Below, in pieces: positions 42,797 through 51,857 of a stretch of 64,000 nucleotides of DNA. The position numbers and the translations under genes were made by a program. How positions within the stretch are numbered: position 1 is the first letter of the stretch; the number at the start of each line of letters is the position of its first letter. This DNA comes from Pseudomonas gingeri. GTDB taxonomy: Bacteria > Pseudomonadota > Gammaproteobacteria > Pseudomonadales > Pseudomonadaceae. The stretch is taken from assembly GCF_013385635.1 (NCBI RefSeq), contig NZ_JACAPR010000010.1, positions 558,001-622,000 of the forward strand. Direction: 5' to 3'. Below the pieces are notes generated by a model that was given only the letters and a program-made list of their open reading frames with translations, was not told where the DNA came from and searched no databases.

Positions 42797-43357
42797 ATGG
42801 CAAAAGGTTTTATCAGCCGGGATTACCTGCCCATGGTGGTTGGGGCGGGGGTCGTGGCCGTGGTGCTGCTGGGGTTTGCCTTCTTTCCGAAATCGGTCGA
42901 CTGGTATGGCTGGATCCAGGCCGTGGGCTTGATCGTCGGGCTGATGGTGGCGATTGCCGTGCCGGCGATCCAGCGCAAACGGGAGTTCCAGGCTGAACGC
43001 CGGCAACTGCGCGAGCGTGAAGTGGGGTACGCGCGGCGCCTGCATTATTTCGGCCTGGAAGTGCTGGAGTTGCTGGCGCGGATCACCGCCAGCCTCGCTC
43101 ACCTGCGCGCGACCGATCGCCATCGCTATCAGCGTATCCTCGAGGATTTCCTGCTACGGCTGTTCGAATCCCACAAGCATGACCTGAACGATGACCGGAT
43201 TGTCATCATTCACGAGTTGCGCAAGGTCGCCTATGCCCTGAGTGACGAACTGGAAAGCGGGCGTTCGGACCGCGTGGTGATGATCGAGCTGGAGAAGCGC
43301 CTGCAGAAGCTGGTGCATCGCACCCAGGTCAATACCGCCCAGGCCGAGCGCGGTTGA
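42797..43357 (+). CDS. Two-helix membrane protein, unknown function
   Basis: 186 residues from ATG 42797 (GAGGAG eight bases upstream). Two membrane helices at about 13-30 and 40-58 (YLPMVVGAGVVAVVLLGFAF; WIQAVGLIVGLMVAIAVPAI) and then a basic, heptad-rich cytoplasmic tail of about 125 residues. No enzymatic motif. Similar two-helix hypothetical proteins are frequent in Pseudomonas. Probably monocistronic. Confidence 0.7.
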   Translation: MAKGFISRDYLPMVVGAGVVAVVLLGFAFFPKSVDWYGWIQAVGLIVGLMVAIAVPAIQRKREFQAERRQLREREVGYARRLHYFGLEVLELLARITASLAHLRATDRHRYQRILEDFLLRLFESHKHDLNDDRIVIIHELRKVAYALSDELESGRSDRVVMIELEKRLQKLVHRTQVNTAQAERG

Positions 43358-43368
43358 TCTGCGCCCAT

Positions 43369-43392
43369 AAAAAAGCCCGCAACCAGTGCGGG
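43369..43392 (-). terminator. Rho-independent terminator for the 43439-43621 gene
   Basis: On the minus strand GCCCGCA...TGCGGGC is followed by six Ts. It also lies just past the stop of the convergent membrane-protein gene and may serve both. Confidence 0.75.
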
Positions 43393-43438
43393 CAAGGGGT
43401 TGTGCGGAGCAACGCACGATTCGGGAACAGGTAGGCGG

Positions 43439-43621
43439 TCAGGCACCGAAGATGTGCGGGTCCATGCGCTCGGACAGGGCCTTGGCCGCCGGCAGGGACG
43501 TGAAGGGACCGCTGATGGGGACGCCGTCGCGGACCAGGTACCAGCAGGCGAGCAATCCCAATTCCCTGAGCGAGGCGGGAACGGCGCTGCCGATAACGGA
43601 CATGATCTGGACCTTGTGCAT
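43439..43621 (-). CDS. Small conserved Pseudomonas protein
   Basis: 60 residues from ATG 43621 with GGAGG five bases upstream. Begins MHKVQIMSVIGSAVPASLRE and contains LACWYLVRDGVPISGPF. No membrane helix or known domain. A rho-independent terminator follows the stop. I recall near-identical small proteins throughout fluorescent pseudomonads, but know of no function. Confidence 0.7.
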   Translation of the reverse strand: MHKVQIMSVIGSAVPASLRELGLLACWYLVRDGVPISGPFTSLPAAKALSERMDPHIFGA

Positions 43622-43763
43622 AAGTACCTCCATCAATCTATGGAGCTACATTACGGGGATGGCGGTTCGGGGGAAAATCACCGCGCTCGATAGTGGACAT
43701 CGACGAAATCAAGACTTGCGCCATAACGGGGCGTCGACCGGATGAGCTCGAGCAGAAGCTGGA

Positions 43764-43958
43764 TCAGTCGACAACCTGATCCAGCATGTTCACCACTTCC
43801 TGTTCGCTCAACAAGCCCTTGCGGACCAGGTTCTCGGCCAGCAGCGAGAGAAACTTGGCCGTGCGATGGCCCTCCAGTTGCTTGAGTTCGGTGAGTGCGC
43901 TGTAGACCTTGCTGGAAGTGCAGAGGCCGGCGGTGCGATGCGGATTTTGCGTAGGCAT
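43764..43958 (-). CDS. Small conserved Pseudomonas protein
   Basis: 64 residues, AAGGAC before the ATG. A helical, hydrophilic protein containing TAKFLSLLAENLVRKGLLSE and ending in EQEVVNMLDQVVD. No signal peptide or recognised domain. Standalone gene; function unknown. Confidence 0.65.
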   Translation of the reverse strand: MPTQNPHRTAGLCTSSKVYSALTELKQLEGHRTAKFLSLLAENLVRKGLLSEQEVVNMLDQVVD

Positions 43959-44186
43959 GGCTCGTCCTTGTTCTTATAGGTAGAAATTTTCAGGGCGTAC
44001 GACCGATCTTGCCGATCGGTAATGGCACCCATATGACAGCCGTGTGAATACCTGCTCAGGGTAACGGCTGATGCTTATCATGCGCCATTGGCTCTGCGTT
44101 GCTGTCTCGCTTGCGACCTTTACCACCGAAATTCAGACCAGGACTGTGAAGCGCTCGTACTTTCAGCCGGCCCAGAACGAGTCAGG

Positions 44187-44211
44187 CCCCGTCTTGCGAG
44201 CGGGGCCTGGG
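44187..44211. terminator. GC-rich hairpin after the PVYVQ-repeat protein gene
   Basis: CAGGCCCCG and CGGGGCCTG flank a short loop 17 bases from the stop of the minus-strand gene. No T-tract on that strand, so its strength is uncertain. Confidence 0.5.
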
Positions 44212-44227
44212 GTTCTTGCCTTGACGA

Positions 44228-44572
44228 TTACCAGCGTGGGCCGTAACCGTAATGCGGGTGACCGTAGTACGCCGGGCGGTAGTAGCCGCCACCGCCGTAG
44301 ACCACCACCGGAGGCGGGGCCTGGACATAGACCGGGGCCGGCTGGTAGTAGACCGGAGCCGGTTGCTGGACATAGACCGGTGCTGGCTGCGCATAGACAG
44401 GCTGCTGGACGTAGACCGGGCGGCTGTTCGATACCACCGAGCCGACAATCGCTCCACCGATCACGCCACCCAACAAGGCAGGACCAACCCAGCCGCCACC
44501 GTGGGCAGAGGCCTGACCTGCGACAGCGAGTGCACCAACGAGCAAAGCTATCTTGGGAATTGTACGAATCAT
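44228..44572 (-). CDS. Secreted proline/tyrosine-rich repeat protein
   Basis: 114 residues. Sec signal peptide ending ASA-HG, a glycine-rich hydrophobic segment (ALLGGVIGGAIVGSVVSN) resembling a glycine-zipper, then tandem PVYVQ/PVYYQ repeats and a GGGGYYRPAYYG tail. Likely exported to the periplasm or outer membrane. Such small glycine-zipper envelope proteins are common, but their role is not established. ATG has a weak ribosome site. Confidence 0.7.
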   Translation of the reverse strand: MIRTIPKIALLVGALAVAGQASAHGGGWVGPALLGGVIGGAIVGSVVSNSRPVYVQQPVYAQPAPVYVQQPAPVYYQPAPVYVQAPPPVVVYGGGGYYRPAYYGHPHYGYGPRW

Positions 44573-44828
44573 GATTATTCCTCGGTTCCAACCCCAGCGC
44601 TTGTTGTCTGCAATAGACTCAAGGACTGTCGCGGGGATACTTCTATGACAGCGGTTTCCTGAAATTCTTCACAGCCGCTGAGTAAATTTTGTGTAAGGTT
44701 CCTGGCGATGCTTCCTTACAGTCCTGCGACACCCGCGCCAGAGCCCTGCACCTGCGTCCTATGATCAACGAAAACCAGGGTCGATGGCTAATCCCGTCTA
44801 TCCGAAAGTACCCTTCAGGAGATGAAAC

Positions 44829-45647
44829 ATGCAGATGAACCCCAACAAAGACACCCAACTGTGCATGTCGTTGTCTGGGCGCCCCGGAAATTTCGGCCTG
44901 CGTTTCCACAATCATCTTTATGAGCAACTGGGCCTGAACTTCTACTACAAGGCCTTCAGCAGCCAGGACCTGCCCGGTGCGGTCGGCGGGATCCGTGCCC
45001 TGGGGATTCGCGGTTGTGGTGTGTCGATGCCGTTCAAGGAGGCCTGCATCGCCCTGGTGGACGAGCTGGACGCCTCGGCCGCGGCGATCCAGTCGATCAA
45101 CACCATCGTCAACACCGCCGGCTATCTCAAGGCCTACAACACCGACTACATCGCGATCGCCCAGTTGCTGGAGCGCCATGCGGTGCCCCGCGACACCAGC
45201 TTTGCCCTGCGTGGCAGCGGCGGCATGGCCAAGGCCGTGGCGTCGGCCCTGCGTGACGGCGGTTATGGCAATGGCGTGATCGTGGCACGCAATGAACAGG
45301 CCGGCAGGGCGCTGGCGGCGAGCTGTGGTTACGCGTGGCAGGCAGAACTGGGCGGGTTGCGCCCGCAGATGCTGGTCAATGTGACGCCGGTGGGCATGGA
45401 TGGCGGTCCGGAGGCCGGTCAACTGGCATTCGAGGCGAGCGCGGTGGACGCGGCCGAGACGTTGTTCGATGTGGTGGCGATTCCTTCGGAAACCCCACTG
45501 ATCGTGCGTGGCCGGGAGCAGGGCAAGCGGGTCATCACCGGCTTGGAAGTGATTGCGATCCAGGCCCTGGAGCAGTTTGTGCTGTACACCGGTGTGCGGC
45601 CGACGCAGGAGCAGTTCCAGAAGGCCGTGGCGTTTGCCCGGGCCTAG
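44829..45647 (+). CDS. Shikimate 5-dehydrogenase-like protein (AroE superfamily)
   Basis: 272 residues. The catalytic Lys is in GVSMPFKEAC, Asn in QSINTIVN, and Asp in AYNTDYIA, followed by an NADP-binding Rossmann fold (ALRGSGGMAKAVASALR). The N-terminal substrate loop reads MSLSGRPGNFGLRFHN instead of the S-K-S-P..HN of true AroE. It therefore belongs to the shikimate dehydrogenase-like paralogue group (SdhL/YdiB-like) rather than being the housekeeping AroE. Cytoplasmic oxidoreductase acting on shikimate, quinate or a related acid; exact substrate unknown. Confidence 0.82.
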   Translation: MQMNPNKDTQLCMSLSGRPGNFGLRFHNHLYEQLGLNFYYKAFSSQDLPGAVGGIRALGIRGCGVSMPFKEACIALVDELDASAAAIQSINTIVNTAGYLKAYNTDYIAIAQLLERHAVPRDTSFALRGSGGMAKAVASALRDGGYGNGVIVARNEQAGRALAASCGYAWQAELGGLRPQMLVNVTPVGMDGGPEAGQLAFEASAVDAAETLFDVVAIPSETPLIVRGREQGKRVITGLEVIAIQALEQFVLYTGVRPTQEQFQKAVAFARA

Positions 45648-45667
45648 AGGCGCAGGCCGGGCGTTTT

Positions 45668-45718
45668 TGTGACGCGGAGCGTCACGGGCGGCATTCCCAC
45701 GCTGAGCGTGGGAACGAT
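45668..45718 (-). repeat. Dispersed double-hairpin repeat, copy 2 of 3 (inverted)
   Basis: GTGACGCGGAGCGTCAC and ATTCCCACGCTGAGCGTGGG are two adjacent perfect hairpins, the reverse complement of the 15157-15206 element. It lies between the convergent AroE-like and YceH-like genes and may act as terminator. Confidence 0.75.
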
Positions 45719-45735
45719 CATGTGTCGGCGCCGGC

Positions 45736-46383
45736 CTATTCCAACCGAGCAAGGCGCTCTTCCAACGCGGCAATCCGTGCTTCGAGCTCTTCGATCCGCT
45801 CCACCGACACCGCGTTGGCAGTGCCGCGCTCCGGCCCTTGCTGGCGCGCCGCGATGATCGCTTCGATATCCGCCGGATCGCCCAGGGCGTGGGTGTAGCG
45901 GTCTTCGCGCTGTCCGGCCTGGCGTGGAATCAATAGCGCGAGTCCGCGGGCGATCAGGCGCTCCAACTGGTGCACCACCTGCTCGGTATCCTCGAAGTCG
46001 TGCATCCGGCCACTGCGGGTCAGCAGTTCATTGACCGTCTGCGGCCCGCGCAGGAACAGCAGGCCGATCAGCACCACCTGCGCCGGCACCAGTTCCAGGG
46101 CCTTGTCGACCCGCTGCTCCCAGCGGTCGGCCCGGCTGCCCATCACCAGCCGGGTGAAGCCCTGGCCTTCGAGAGCGCGCAGGCTTTGCCCGACCTGGCC
46201 CTGGCTGAGGTTCGTCACCGGTTCGCGGCTGGTTTTCTGGTTGCAGGCGAGGACCAGGGCATTGAGGGTCAGCGGATAGGTTTCCGGGTTGGTGGCCTGC
46301 TTTTCGATCAAGGAGCCCAGGATGCGGATTTCCGTGCTGTTCAACCGTGGCTGGTCGACGGAAGTCTCTTGCTCGGTGCTCAT
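45736..46383 (-). CDS. YceH/DUF480 family protein
   Basis: 215 residues from ATG 46383 (AGGGA nine bases upstream). Starts with [20 protein letters not shown] and [20 protein letters not shown], the hallmark of the DUF480/YceH family of winged-helix proteins, and ends with a coiled coil rich in E-E-L-E-A-R. Probably a cytoplasmic nucleic-acid or protein-binding factor; no defined function. Confidence 0.88.
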   Translation of the reverse strand: MSTEQETSVDQPRLNSTEIRILGSLIEKQATNPETYPLTLNALVLACNQKTSREPVTNLSQGQVGQSLRALEGQGFTRLVMGSRADRWEQRVDKALELVPAQVVLIGLLFLRGPQTVNELLTRSGRMHDFEDTEQVVHQLERLIARGLALLIPRQAGQREDRYTHALGDPADIEAIIAARQQGPERGTANAVSVERIEELEARIAALEERLARLE

Positions 46384-46513
46384 TGTGCTGTTCCCTATGC
46401 TGTGAAAGGCCACTAGCGTAGGGCCGGCCGGCGTAAAAAGACAAGCCGCAACGACAGGAACCCTGGCTATAATCGCCCGGCTTCATTCCTGCCATCTTCA
46501 TTGCGAGATCCCC

Positions 46514-47023
46514 ATGACCATTTCCCTGTACGCAGCTTCCATTCCGGTCTTCAAGCAAATGCTCAATGCCCTGAGCGACGTTCTGAACAAGGCCGAAGCC
46601 CACGCGACGGCGAAGAACATCGATCCGAGCGTATTCGTGCAAGCCCGCCTGGCTCCGGACATGTTCCCCCTGGTGCGCCAGGTGCAGATCGCGGTCGATT
46701 TCGCCAAGGGCGTGTCGTCGCGCCTGGCAGAAGTTGACGTACCGTCCTACCCGGACACTGAAACCAGCTTCGCCGACCTGCAGGCGTTGCTGAGCAAGAC
46801 CCTGGCGCACCTGGACACCATCACTGCCGCCCAGGTCGACGGCAAGGAAGGCATCGAGATCGTCACCCGTCCGGGCACCCCGAAAGAGAAACGCTTCAGC
46901 GGCCAGTCGTACCTGCTGAGCTATGGCCTGCCACAGTTCTTCTTCCACGTGACCACCACCTACGCGATCCTGCGTCACAACGGCGTGGAAATCGGCAAGC
47001 GCGACTACATGGGCGCGTTCTGA
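46514..47023 (+). CDS. DUF1993 family protein
   Basis: 169 residues, all helical, with SIPVFKQMLNALSDVLNKAE at the start and YLLSYGLPQFFFHVTTTYAI near the end. This matches the DUF1993 family, thought to have a DinB-like four-helix bundle. No signal peptide. Transcribed divergently from yceH-like gene; function unknown. Confidence 0.85.
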   Translation: MTISLYAASIPVFKQMLNALSDVLNKAEAHATAKNIDPSVFVQARLAPDMFPLVRQVQIAVDFAKGVSSRLAEVDVPSYPDTETSFADLQALLSKTLAHLDTITAAQVDGKEGIEIVTRPGTPKEKRFSGQSYLLSYGLPQFFFHVTTTYAILRHNGVEIGKRDYMGAF

Positions 47024-47111
47024 TTCATTCCGTTTGAAGCAGCAACCCCGGAGCGCTTCGTGTCGAAGTGCTCCGGGACGATTCACCCGTTCCAACGCAA
47101 TTGGTCAGCGC

Positions 47112-48017
47112 CTAACCTTCCGCCCCCATGAACAGTTCGCGTCGGGCGCCCTCGGTAATCGCCAGGATGCCCGGATGCTTGACCTTGCGCTCCACCGAGA
47201 TCGCATAGAACGACTCGCTCACGGCATCGGTCTGCCCCATCAGCCTGACACCGTACTGCTTGCACACTTCATCGGCGATCACGCTCGGGGCGATAAAGAA
47301 GCCGCTGCCGGATTGCCCGAAAGCCTGCATCAAGGCGCTGTCGTCGAACTCGCCGACAATCTTCGGCTGGATCTTCTGTTCGGCGAACCAGCGCAACAAC
47401 CGGCTGCGCACCACGGTTTCCTGGCCGGGAATCAATAGTGGCGCCCCTTGCAGGCAGTTCGGGAAGACGTCGCCGAAACGTTCCGCCAGTGCCTCGGTGG
47501 CGAAAAAGCTGACCCCGCATTCCCCCAATTTCTGGCTGTAGCCCTTGATATCCAGGTGGCTCGGCATCGGGCTGTCGGAAATCACCAGGTCCAGGCGCTG
47601 GATCGCCAGGTCAGCCAGCAGGCGTTCGAGCTTGTCCTCGCGACAGGTAATGCGGATCGGTTCGTCCAGCTCCATGGTCGGGGCGATCAGCCGGTAGACG
47701 ATGGATTTGGGCACCACATCGGCCACGCCGACCCGAAACAGCACCTGCTGCTCTTTCGGTTGTGCCCGCAGCATCGCCTCCAGTTCGTTGCCCAACTGGA
47801 ACATCTGCTCGGCGTAGGGCAGCGTCTGGCGCCCGGCTTCGGTCAGTTCGAGTTGCCGCCCGGCCTTGCGGAGCAGCTCAACGCCAAAGGTCTGCTCCAG
47901 CAGGCTGATCTGGCCGCTGATGGTTTGTGGGGTCAGGTTCAGCTGTTCGCAGGCGCGCACGATACTGCCGGTCTTGGCCACGACCCAGAAATAGTGCAGC
48001 TGTCGGTAATTGAGCAT
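47112..48017 (-). CDS. nhaR: LysR-family regulator NhaR
   Basis: 301 residues from ATG 48017; ATG 48026 is equally possible. LNYRQLHYFWVVAKTGSIVR and LNLTPQTISGQISLLEQTFG parallel E. coli NhaR strongly, as do VGVADVVPKSIV, KLGECGVSFF and GEFDDSALMQAFG. NhaR activates sodium/proton antiporter genes in response to Na+ in E. coli. No nhaA-like gene is adjacent here, so the target is elsewhere or differs. Confidence 0.87.
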   Translation of the reverse strand: MLNYRQLHYFWVVAKTGSIVRACEQLNLTPQTISGQISLLEQTFGVELLRKAGRQLELTEAGRQTLPYAEQMFQLGNELEAMLRAQPKEQQVLFRVGVADVVPKSIVYRLIAPTMELDEPIRITCREDKLERLLADLAIQRLDLVISDSPMPSHLDIKGYSQKLGECGVSFFATEALAERFGDVFPNCLQGAPLLIPGQETVVRSRLLRWFAEQKIQPKIVGEFDDSALMQAFGQSGSGFFIAPSVIADEVCKQYGVRLMGQTDAVSESFYAISVERKVKHPGILAITEGARRELFMGAEG

Positions 48018-48151
48018 GGCGACCATCACTTCGTAAAAGCCGAAGTATAGCGCTTGAAAATACGAATTTTCCTGAAGTATCACGCTCCCTAGAATGCAGC
48101 GCTATCGGCGGGCCAACTCAGAGGCTCGCCCGGAAACAGAAGGAACCCTGG

Positions 48152-48394
48152 ATGAAACGCCATTCGATCATGACCACCTCGCTGCTGATTGCCACCTTGC
48201 TGGTGCTCGGCGGTTGCGACCAGGCCGAGAAAAGCGCCCAGCAACTGATGGGCAAGGCGGCCGAAACGGCCAAGCAAGCCATCGACGACACGCACAAGGC
48301 TGCCGAGCAGGCGCTCAGCGATGCGACCAGGGGATTGCCGCTCAACAAGTCGAAACCTGCGGACGCGACTGAAAAGTCCTCCCAGGAAATCTAA
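48152..48394 (+). CDS. Small lipoprotein
   Basis: 80 residues. Signal peptide with lipobox VLGGC (Cys22), then an amphipathic alanine-rich helix with heptads (AAETAKQAIDDTHKAAEQAL). AAGGA precedes the ATG. Ends 27 bases before the terC-family gene and may be cotranscribed. Function unknown. Confidence 0.75.
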   Translation: MKRHSIMTTSLLIATLLVLGGCDQAEKSAQQLMGKAAETAKQAIDDTHKAAEQALSDATRGLPLNKSKPADATEKSSQEI

Positions 48395-48421
48395 CCGCTT
48401 CATCGGAATCAGGATTGAACC

Positions 48422-49171
48422 ATGGAATACCTGTTGGAACTCGCTGTCAGCCCCACCGCCTGGATTGCCCTGGCGACGTTGATCGTCATGGAAATCGTGC
48501 TGGGCATCGATAACCTGATCTTCATTTCGATCCTGACCAACAAGCTGCCTGCGCAATTTCGGACCAAGGCGCGGCGGATCGGCATCGGCATGGCGTTGAT
48601 CCTGCGCCTGGCCCTGCTCGGCACCATCGCCTATATCGTCAAGCTCACGGCACCGGTGATCGAAGTGTTCGGCCAGGCGTTTTCGTGGAAAGACATGATC
48701 CTGATCGCCGGTGGCCTGTTCCTGGTCTGGAAAGCTACCACCGAGATTCACCACAGCATGGACCCGCAGACCAAGGAGGACGATGACAAGAGTTCGCGCA
48801 TCGCCCTGGGTTTCGCCGCGGCCATCGGCCAGATCCTGATGCTCGACCTGGTTTTTTCCATCGACAGCATCGTGACCGCGGTGGGCATGACCGAACACCT
48901 GCCGATCATGGTGATCGCGGTGGTCGTGGCGGTAGCCGTGATGCTGCTGGCTTCCGAGCCGTTGGCGAAGTTCATCAACGACAACCCGACGGTGGTGATG
49001 CTGGCCCTGGGTTTCCTGATCATGATCGGCATGACGCTGATCGCCGAAGGTTTCGGTGCCCATGTGCCCAAGGGCTATGTGTACGCCGCCATGACTTTCT
49101 CGGCGGTGATCGAGGGGCTGAACATGCTGGCCCGTCGCGCCCGGCAGAAGCGTGAGGCGGTAGAAGCCTGA
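48422..49171 (+). CDS. TerC-family membrane protein
   Basis: 249 residues with about seven membrane helices. The two conserved acidic segments of the family are present: [19 protein letters not shown] and [20 protein letters not shown]. TerC/Alx/YoaE-type proteins are linked to metal (manganese) export or tellurite resistance. AGGA lies before the ATG and a strong terminator follows. Confidence 0.88.
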   Translation: MEYLLELAVSPTAWIALATLIVMEIVLGIDNLIFISILTNKLPAQFRTKARRIGIGMALILRLALLGTIAYIVKLTAPVIEVFGQAFSWKDMILIAGGLFLVWKATTEIHHSMDPQTKEDDDKSSRIALGFAAAIGQILMLDLVFSIDSIVTAVGMTEHLPIMVIAVVVAVAVMLLASEPLAKFINDNPTVVMLALGFLIMIGMTLIAEGFGAHVPKGYVYAAMTFSAVIEGLNMLARRARQKREAVEA

Positions 49172-49185
49172 TCCACGCCGTGTAA

Positions 49186-49220
49186 CGACAAAGGCCGCCT
49201 GATTCCAGGCGGCCTTTTTT
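49186..49220 (+). terminator. Rho-independent terminator of the terC-family gene
   Basis: AAAGGCCGCCTG-ATTC-CAGGCGGCCTTTTTT: a perfect stem with T6 tail, 15 bases after the stop. Confidence 0.9.
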
Positions 49221-49232
49221 GTGGGAAATCTC

Positions 49233-49400
49233 TTAGTGGACGCTGACGGTACGTCCCTCCGGCTTGTCGGCTTCCTTCGATGGCGAGGGCAGGGCATGTG
49301 GATGATGGCGCCGGGAGATCCTCAGGATTCCCCATAGCATGGCCGCCGCGACCGCCAGCCAACCCAGGATCAACAATGCAACTGTCAGGATAAGGCTCAT
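49233..49400 (-). CDS. Small single-helix membrane protein (55 residues)
   Basis: A short gene with excellent ribosome site (AAGGAGG six bases before the ATG at 49400). Translation starts MSLILTVALLILGWLAVAAA, one membrane helix, followed by LRISRRHHPHALPSPSKEAD and an acidic/basic tail ending VSVH. Similar short membrane proteins occur in fluorescent pseudomonads. Function unknown. Confidence 0.65.
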   Translation of the reverse strand: MSLILTVALLILGWLAVAAAMLWGILRISRRHHPHALPSPSKEADKPEGRTVSVH

Positions 49401-49629
49401 CAGTGCCTCCTTCGCCTCGAGTGGGGCCCGCTCACTTCGTCTTGCGTGAGGATCAGTCTAGTCGCTGGCATGTTTCAGGCTATTGACCAATGGTCGTGTT
49501 CAGTCAGCCATTTCGCTCTATGGCGTCAGACAAACTGTGATGAAAGGCTATACCACCGCGTGACTGCGACCTATGATCAAGGCCCAAGCCGGGGCTGACC
49601 TTGCCTGGCACCTGATCAAGAGAGTGAAG

Positions 49630-50316
49630 ATGTTCGAGGGATCAACCCATTTGCGCTCCATCCCATCCCGTCGGTTGTTGGTGATGGGCGCCTTGTTGCT
49701 GGCCCTGGGCGGCTGTGCCGGCAGCGTCCAGCCGCAAATCCAGCGTTTGCCGGAGCGTGTGGAACTCAACGGTGTGCCGTTCTTCCGCGGCGAGGCTTAC
49801 CAGAGCGGTCCTGGAGCACTGGCCAGCATGCTTTCGCAGCAGGGCATGACCGTGACGCCGGGGCTGTTGGATAAACCTCTGAAGCTGCCGGGCGCCGAGG
49901 CGGATCTGCAGCGCAATATGCAGGTCCTGGCGCGTGAGTACGGCATGGTGGTGTATCCGCTGGATGCCGAATTGTCGGCGGTGCTGACCCAGGTCGCGGC
50001 CGGATTCCCGGTGATGGTGCGCTTCAATGAAGGGCGGGTATTTTCCGAGCCCCGTTATGCCGTGGTCGCCGGATACAACCGGACCAAGCAGACGGTGTTG
50101 CTGCGGGCGGGGATGAACCGTCGGATGCTGATGGATTTCGACAAGTTCACTTCAGCCTGGAAGAGCGCCGGTGGCTGGGCGGTGCTGATCCAGTCGCCGA
50201 CGCAACTGCCGGCCCAGGTCGATCAACAGCGCTGGCTGAAAGCCGCCGATGAACTGTCCCGGGCGGGACAGGAGCAGGCGGCTGCCAAGGCGACCAAGGC
50301 TATCTCAGGGCACTGA
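49630..50316 (+). CDS. C39-peptidase-like lipoprotein lacking catalytic residues
   Basis: 228 residues from ATG 49630; ATG 49573 would place 19 extra residues before a normal lipoprotein signal (lipobox LALGGC, about Cys29). The mature part follows the papain-like C39 fold: PFFRGEAYQSGPGALASMLS and later RYAVVAGYN. The usual Q-C-GPA nucleophile Cys is Ser here, and the H of HxVVVxGY is Tyr. It is thus predicted to be catalytically inactive. Anchored envelope protein, perhaps a binding or assembly factor. Confidence 0.72.
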   Translation: MFEGSTHLRSIPSRRLLVMGALLLALGGCAGSVQPQIQRLPERVELNGVPFFRGEAYQSGPGALASMLSQQGMTVTPGLLDKPLKLPGAEADLQRNMQVLAREYGMVVYPLDAELSAVLTQVAAGFPVMVRFNEGRVFSEPRYAVVAGYNRTKQTVLLRAGMNRRMLMDFDKFTSAWKSAGGWAVLIQSPTQLPAQVDQQRWLKAADELSRAGQEQAAAKATKAISGH

Positions 50317-50333
50317 TCGAATCCGTGGGAGCG

Positions 50334-50387
50334 TGATCGTTCCCACGCTCCTGCGTGGGAATGCCTCGTTGGACGCTCCGCGTCCGC
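50334..50387 (+). repeat. Dispersed double-hairpin repeat, copy 3 of 3 (variant)
   Basis: GATCGTTCCCACGCTCCTGC, GTGGGAATGC and GGACGCTCCGCGTCC repeat the element seen at 15157 and 45668, here between the convergent C39-like and oxidase genes. Confidence 0.7.
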
Positions 50388-50389
50388 TC

Positions 50390-51673
50390 TTAAACCCCGA
50401 GCTTGTCGCGCATCGTGTAATACCACGCCCCCAGCGCGGTAAACGGTGTGCGCAACAGTTGCCCGCCGGGGAACGGATAGTGCGGCAGGTCGGCAAAGGC
50501 ATCGAAGCGCTCGGCCTGTCCGCGCAAGGCTTCGGCCAGCACTTTGCCCGCCAGGTGCGTGTAGGTCACGCCATGGCCGCTGCAGCCCTGGGAATAATAG
50601 ATGTTGTCGCCCAGGCGACCGACCTGGGGCAGGCGCGACAGGGTCAGCAGGAAGTTGCCGGTCCAGGCGTAGTCGATCTTCACGTCCTTGAGTTGCGGGA
50701 AGGCCTTGAGCATCTTCGGCCGGATGATCGCCTCGATATTCGCCGGGTCCCGTGCGCCATAGACCACGCCACCGCCGAAGATCAGGCGCTGGTCGCCGGA
50801 AAGACGGTAGTAGTCCAGCAGGTAGTTGCAGTCTTCCACGCAGTAATCCTGCGGCAGCAACGATTTCGCCAGTGCATCGCTCAACGGCTCGGTGGTGATC
50901 ACCTGGGTGCCGCAGGGCATCGACTTGGCGGCCAGTTCCGGCACCAGGTTGCCCAGGTAGGCATTGCCCGCGACGATGATGAACTTGGCCCTGACCTTGC
51001 CCCGCGGGGTATGCACCACCGGGTTGGCGCCGCGCTCGATACGTACTGCGGGCGATTGCTCGTAGATCGTGCCGCCGAGTGATTCGACCGCCGCCGCTTC
51101 GCCCAGCGCGAGGTTGAGCGGATGGATATGACCGCCGCTCATGTCGAGCATGCCGCCGAGGTACTGGTCGCAGTCGACCACTTCGCGGATACGGCGCTGG
51201 TCCATCAATTCCAGCTGGGTATGGCCGTAACGCTCCCAGAGCTTCTTCTGGGATTCGAGATGGCCCATCTGTTTCCTGGTGATGGCCGCAAAGACGCCGC
51301 CGTCCTTCAGGTCGCACTGGATATTGTACCTGGCTACCCGTTCCCGAATGATCCGGCCGCCTTCAAAGGCCATCTGCCCCAGCAGTTGCGCCTGTTTGGC
51401 GCCGACGCTGCGCTCGATCACATCGATGTCGCGGCTATAGCTGTTGACGATCTGGCCGCCATTGCGGCCCGAAGCGCCAAAGCCGACCCTGGCGGCTTCC
51501 AGCACCGTGACCCGGAAACCGTTCTCCAGCAGGAACAGCGCACTGGAGAGGCCGGTGTAGCCGGCACCGATCACGCACACGTCGGTCTCGACGTCATCCT
51601 GCAAGGCCGGGCGCTCGGGAACCGGATTGGCCGATGCGGCGTAATAGGACTGGGGGTAGGGGGTGTTCGCCAT
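50390..51673 (-). CDS. FAD-dependent oxidase, gamma-glutamylputrescine oxidase (PuuB)-like
   Basis: 427 residues of the DAO/GlyOx flavoprotein family. Dinucleotide-binding motif VCVIGAGYTGLSSALFLLEN, then GASGRNGGQIVNSYS, and a C-terminal GCSGHGVTYTHLAGKVLAEA. Pseudomonas carries several PuuB-type paralogues acting in polyamine breakdown, oxidising a glutamylated amine to an aldehyde plus peroxide. The exact amine is not determinable, and no other puu gene is adjacent. GAGG precedes the ATG. Confidence 0.83.
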   Translation of the reverse strand: MANTPYPQSYYAASANPVPERPALQDDVETDVCVIGAGYTGLSSALFLLENGFRVTVLEAARVGFGASGRNGGQIVNSYSRDIDVIERSVGAKQAQLLGQMAFEGGRIIRERVARYNIQCDLKDGGVFAAITRKQMGHLESQKKLWERYGHTQLELMDQRRIREVVDCDQYLGGMLDMSGGHIHPLNLALGEAAAVESLGGTIYEQSPAVRIERGANPVVHTPRGKVRAKFIIVAGNAYLGNLVPELAAKSMPCGTQVITTEPLSDALAKSLLPQDYCVEDCNYLLDYYRLSGDQRLIFGGGVVYGARDPANIEAIIRPKMLKAFPQLKDVKIDYAWTGNFLLTLSRLPQVGRLGDNIYYSQGCSGHGVTYTHLAGKVLAEALRGQAERFDAFADLPHYPFPGGQLLRTPFTALGAWYYTMRDKLGV

Positions 51674-51816
51674 CCTGGAACCTCTGTTTTATATTTTTTA
51701 CGAGTAGCCTGATCCTACCTCAGATGAAATACCCCCGCCAGCCACCCGAAACTCCGGCGTAGTCGAGGGCCAAATAAAAAATTTGCCTATTCATAGACTT
51801 AGCGGCAAAAAAGGTA

Positions 51817-51844
51817 TTGACACACTTAGCCAAATCCGTAGAAT
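51817..51844 (+). promoter_or_regulatory. Promoter of tRNA-Val copy 1
   Basis: TTGACA (51817-51822) and TAGAAT (51839-51844) with 16-base spacing; strong consensus, 13 bases before the tRNA. Confidence 0.75.
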
Positions 51845-51857
51845 GCCGCCTCACAGC

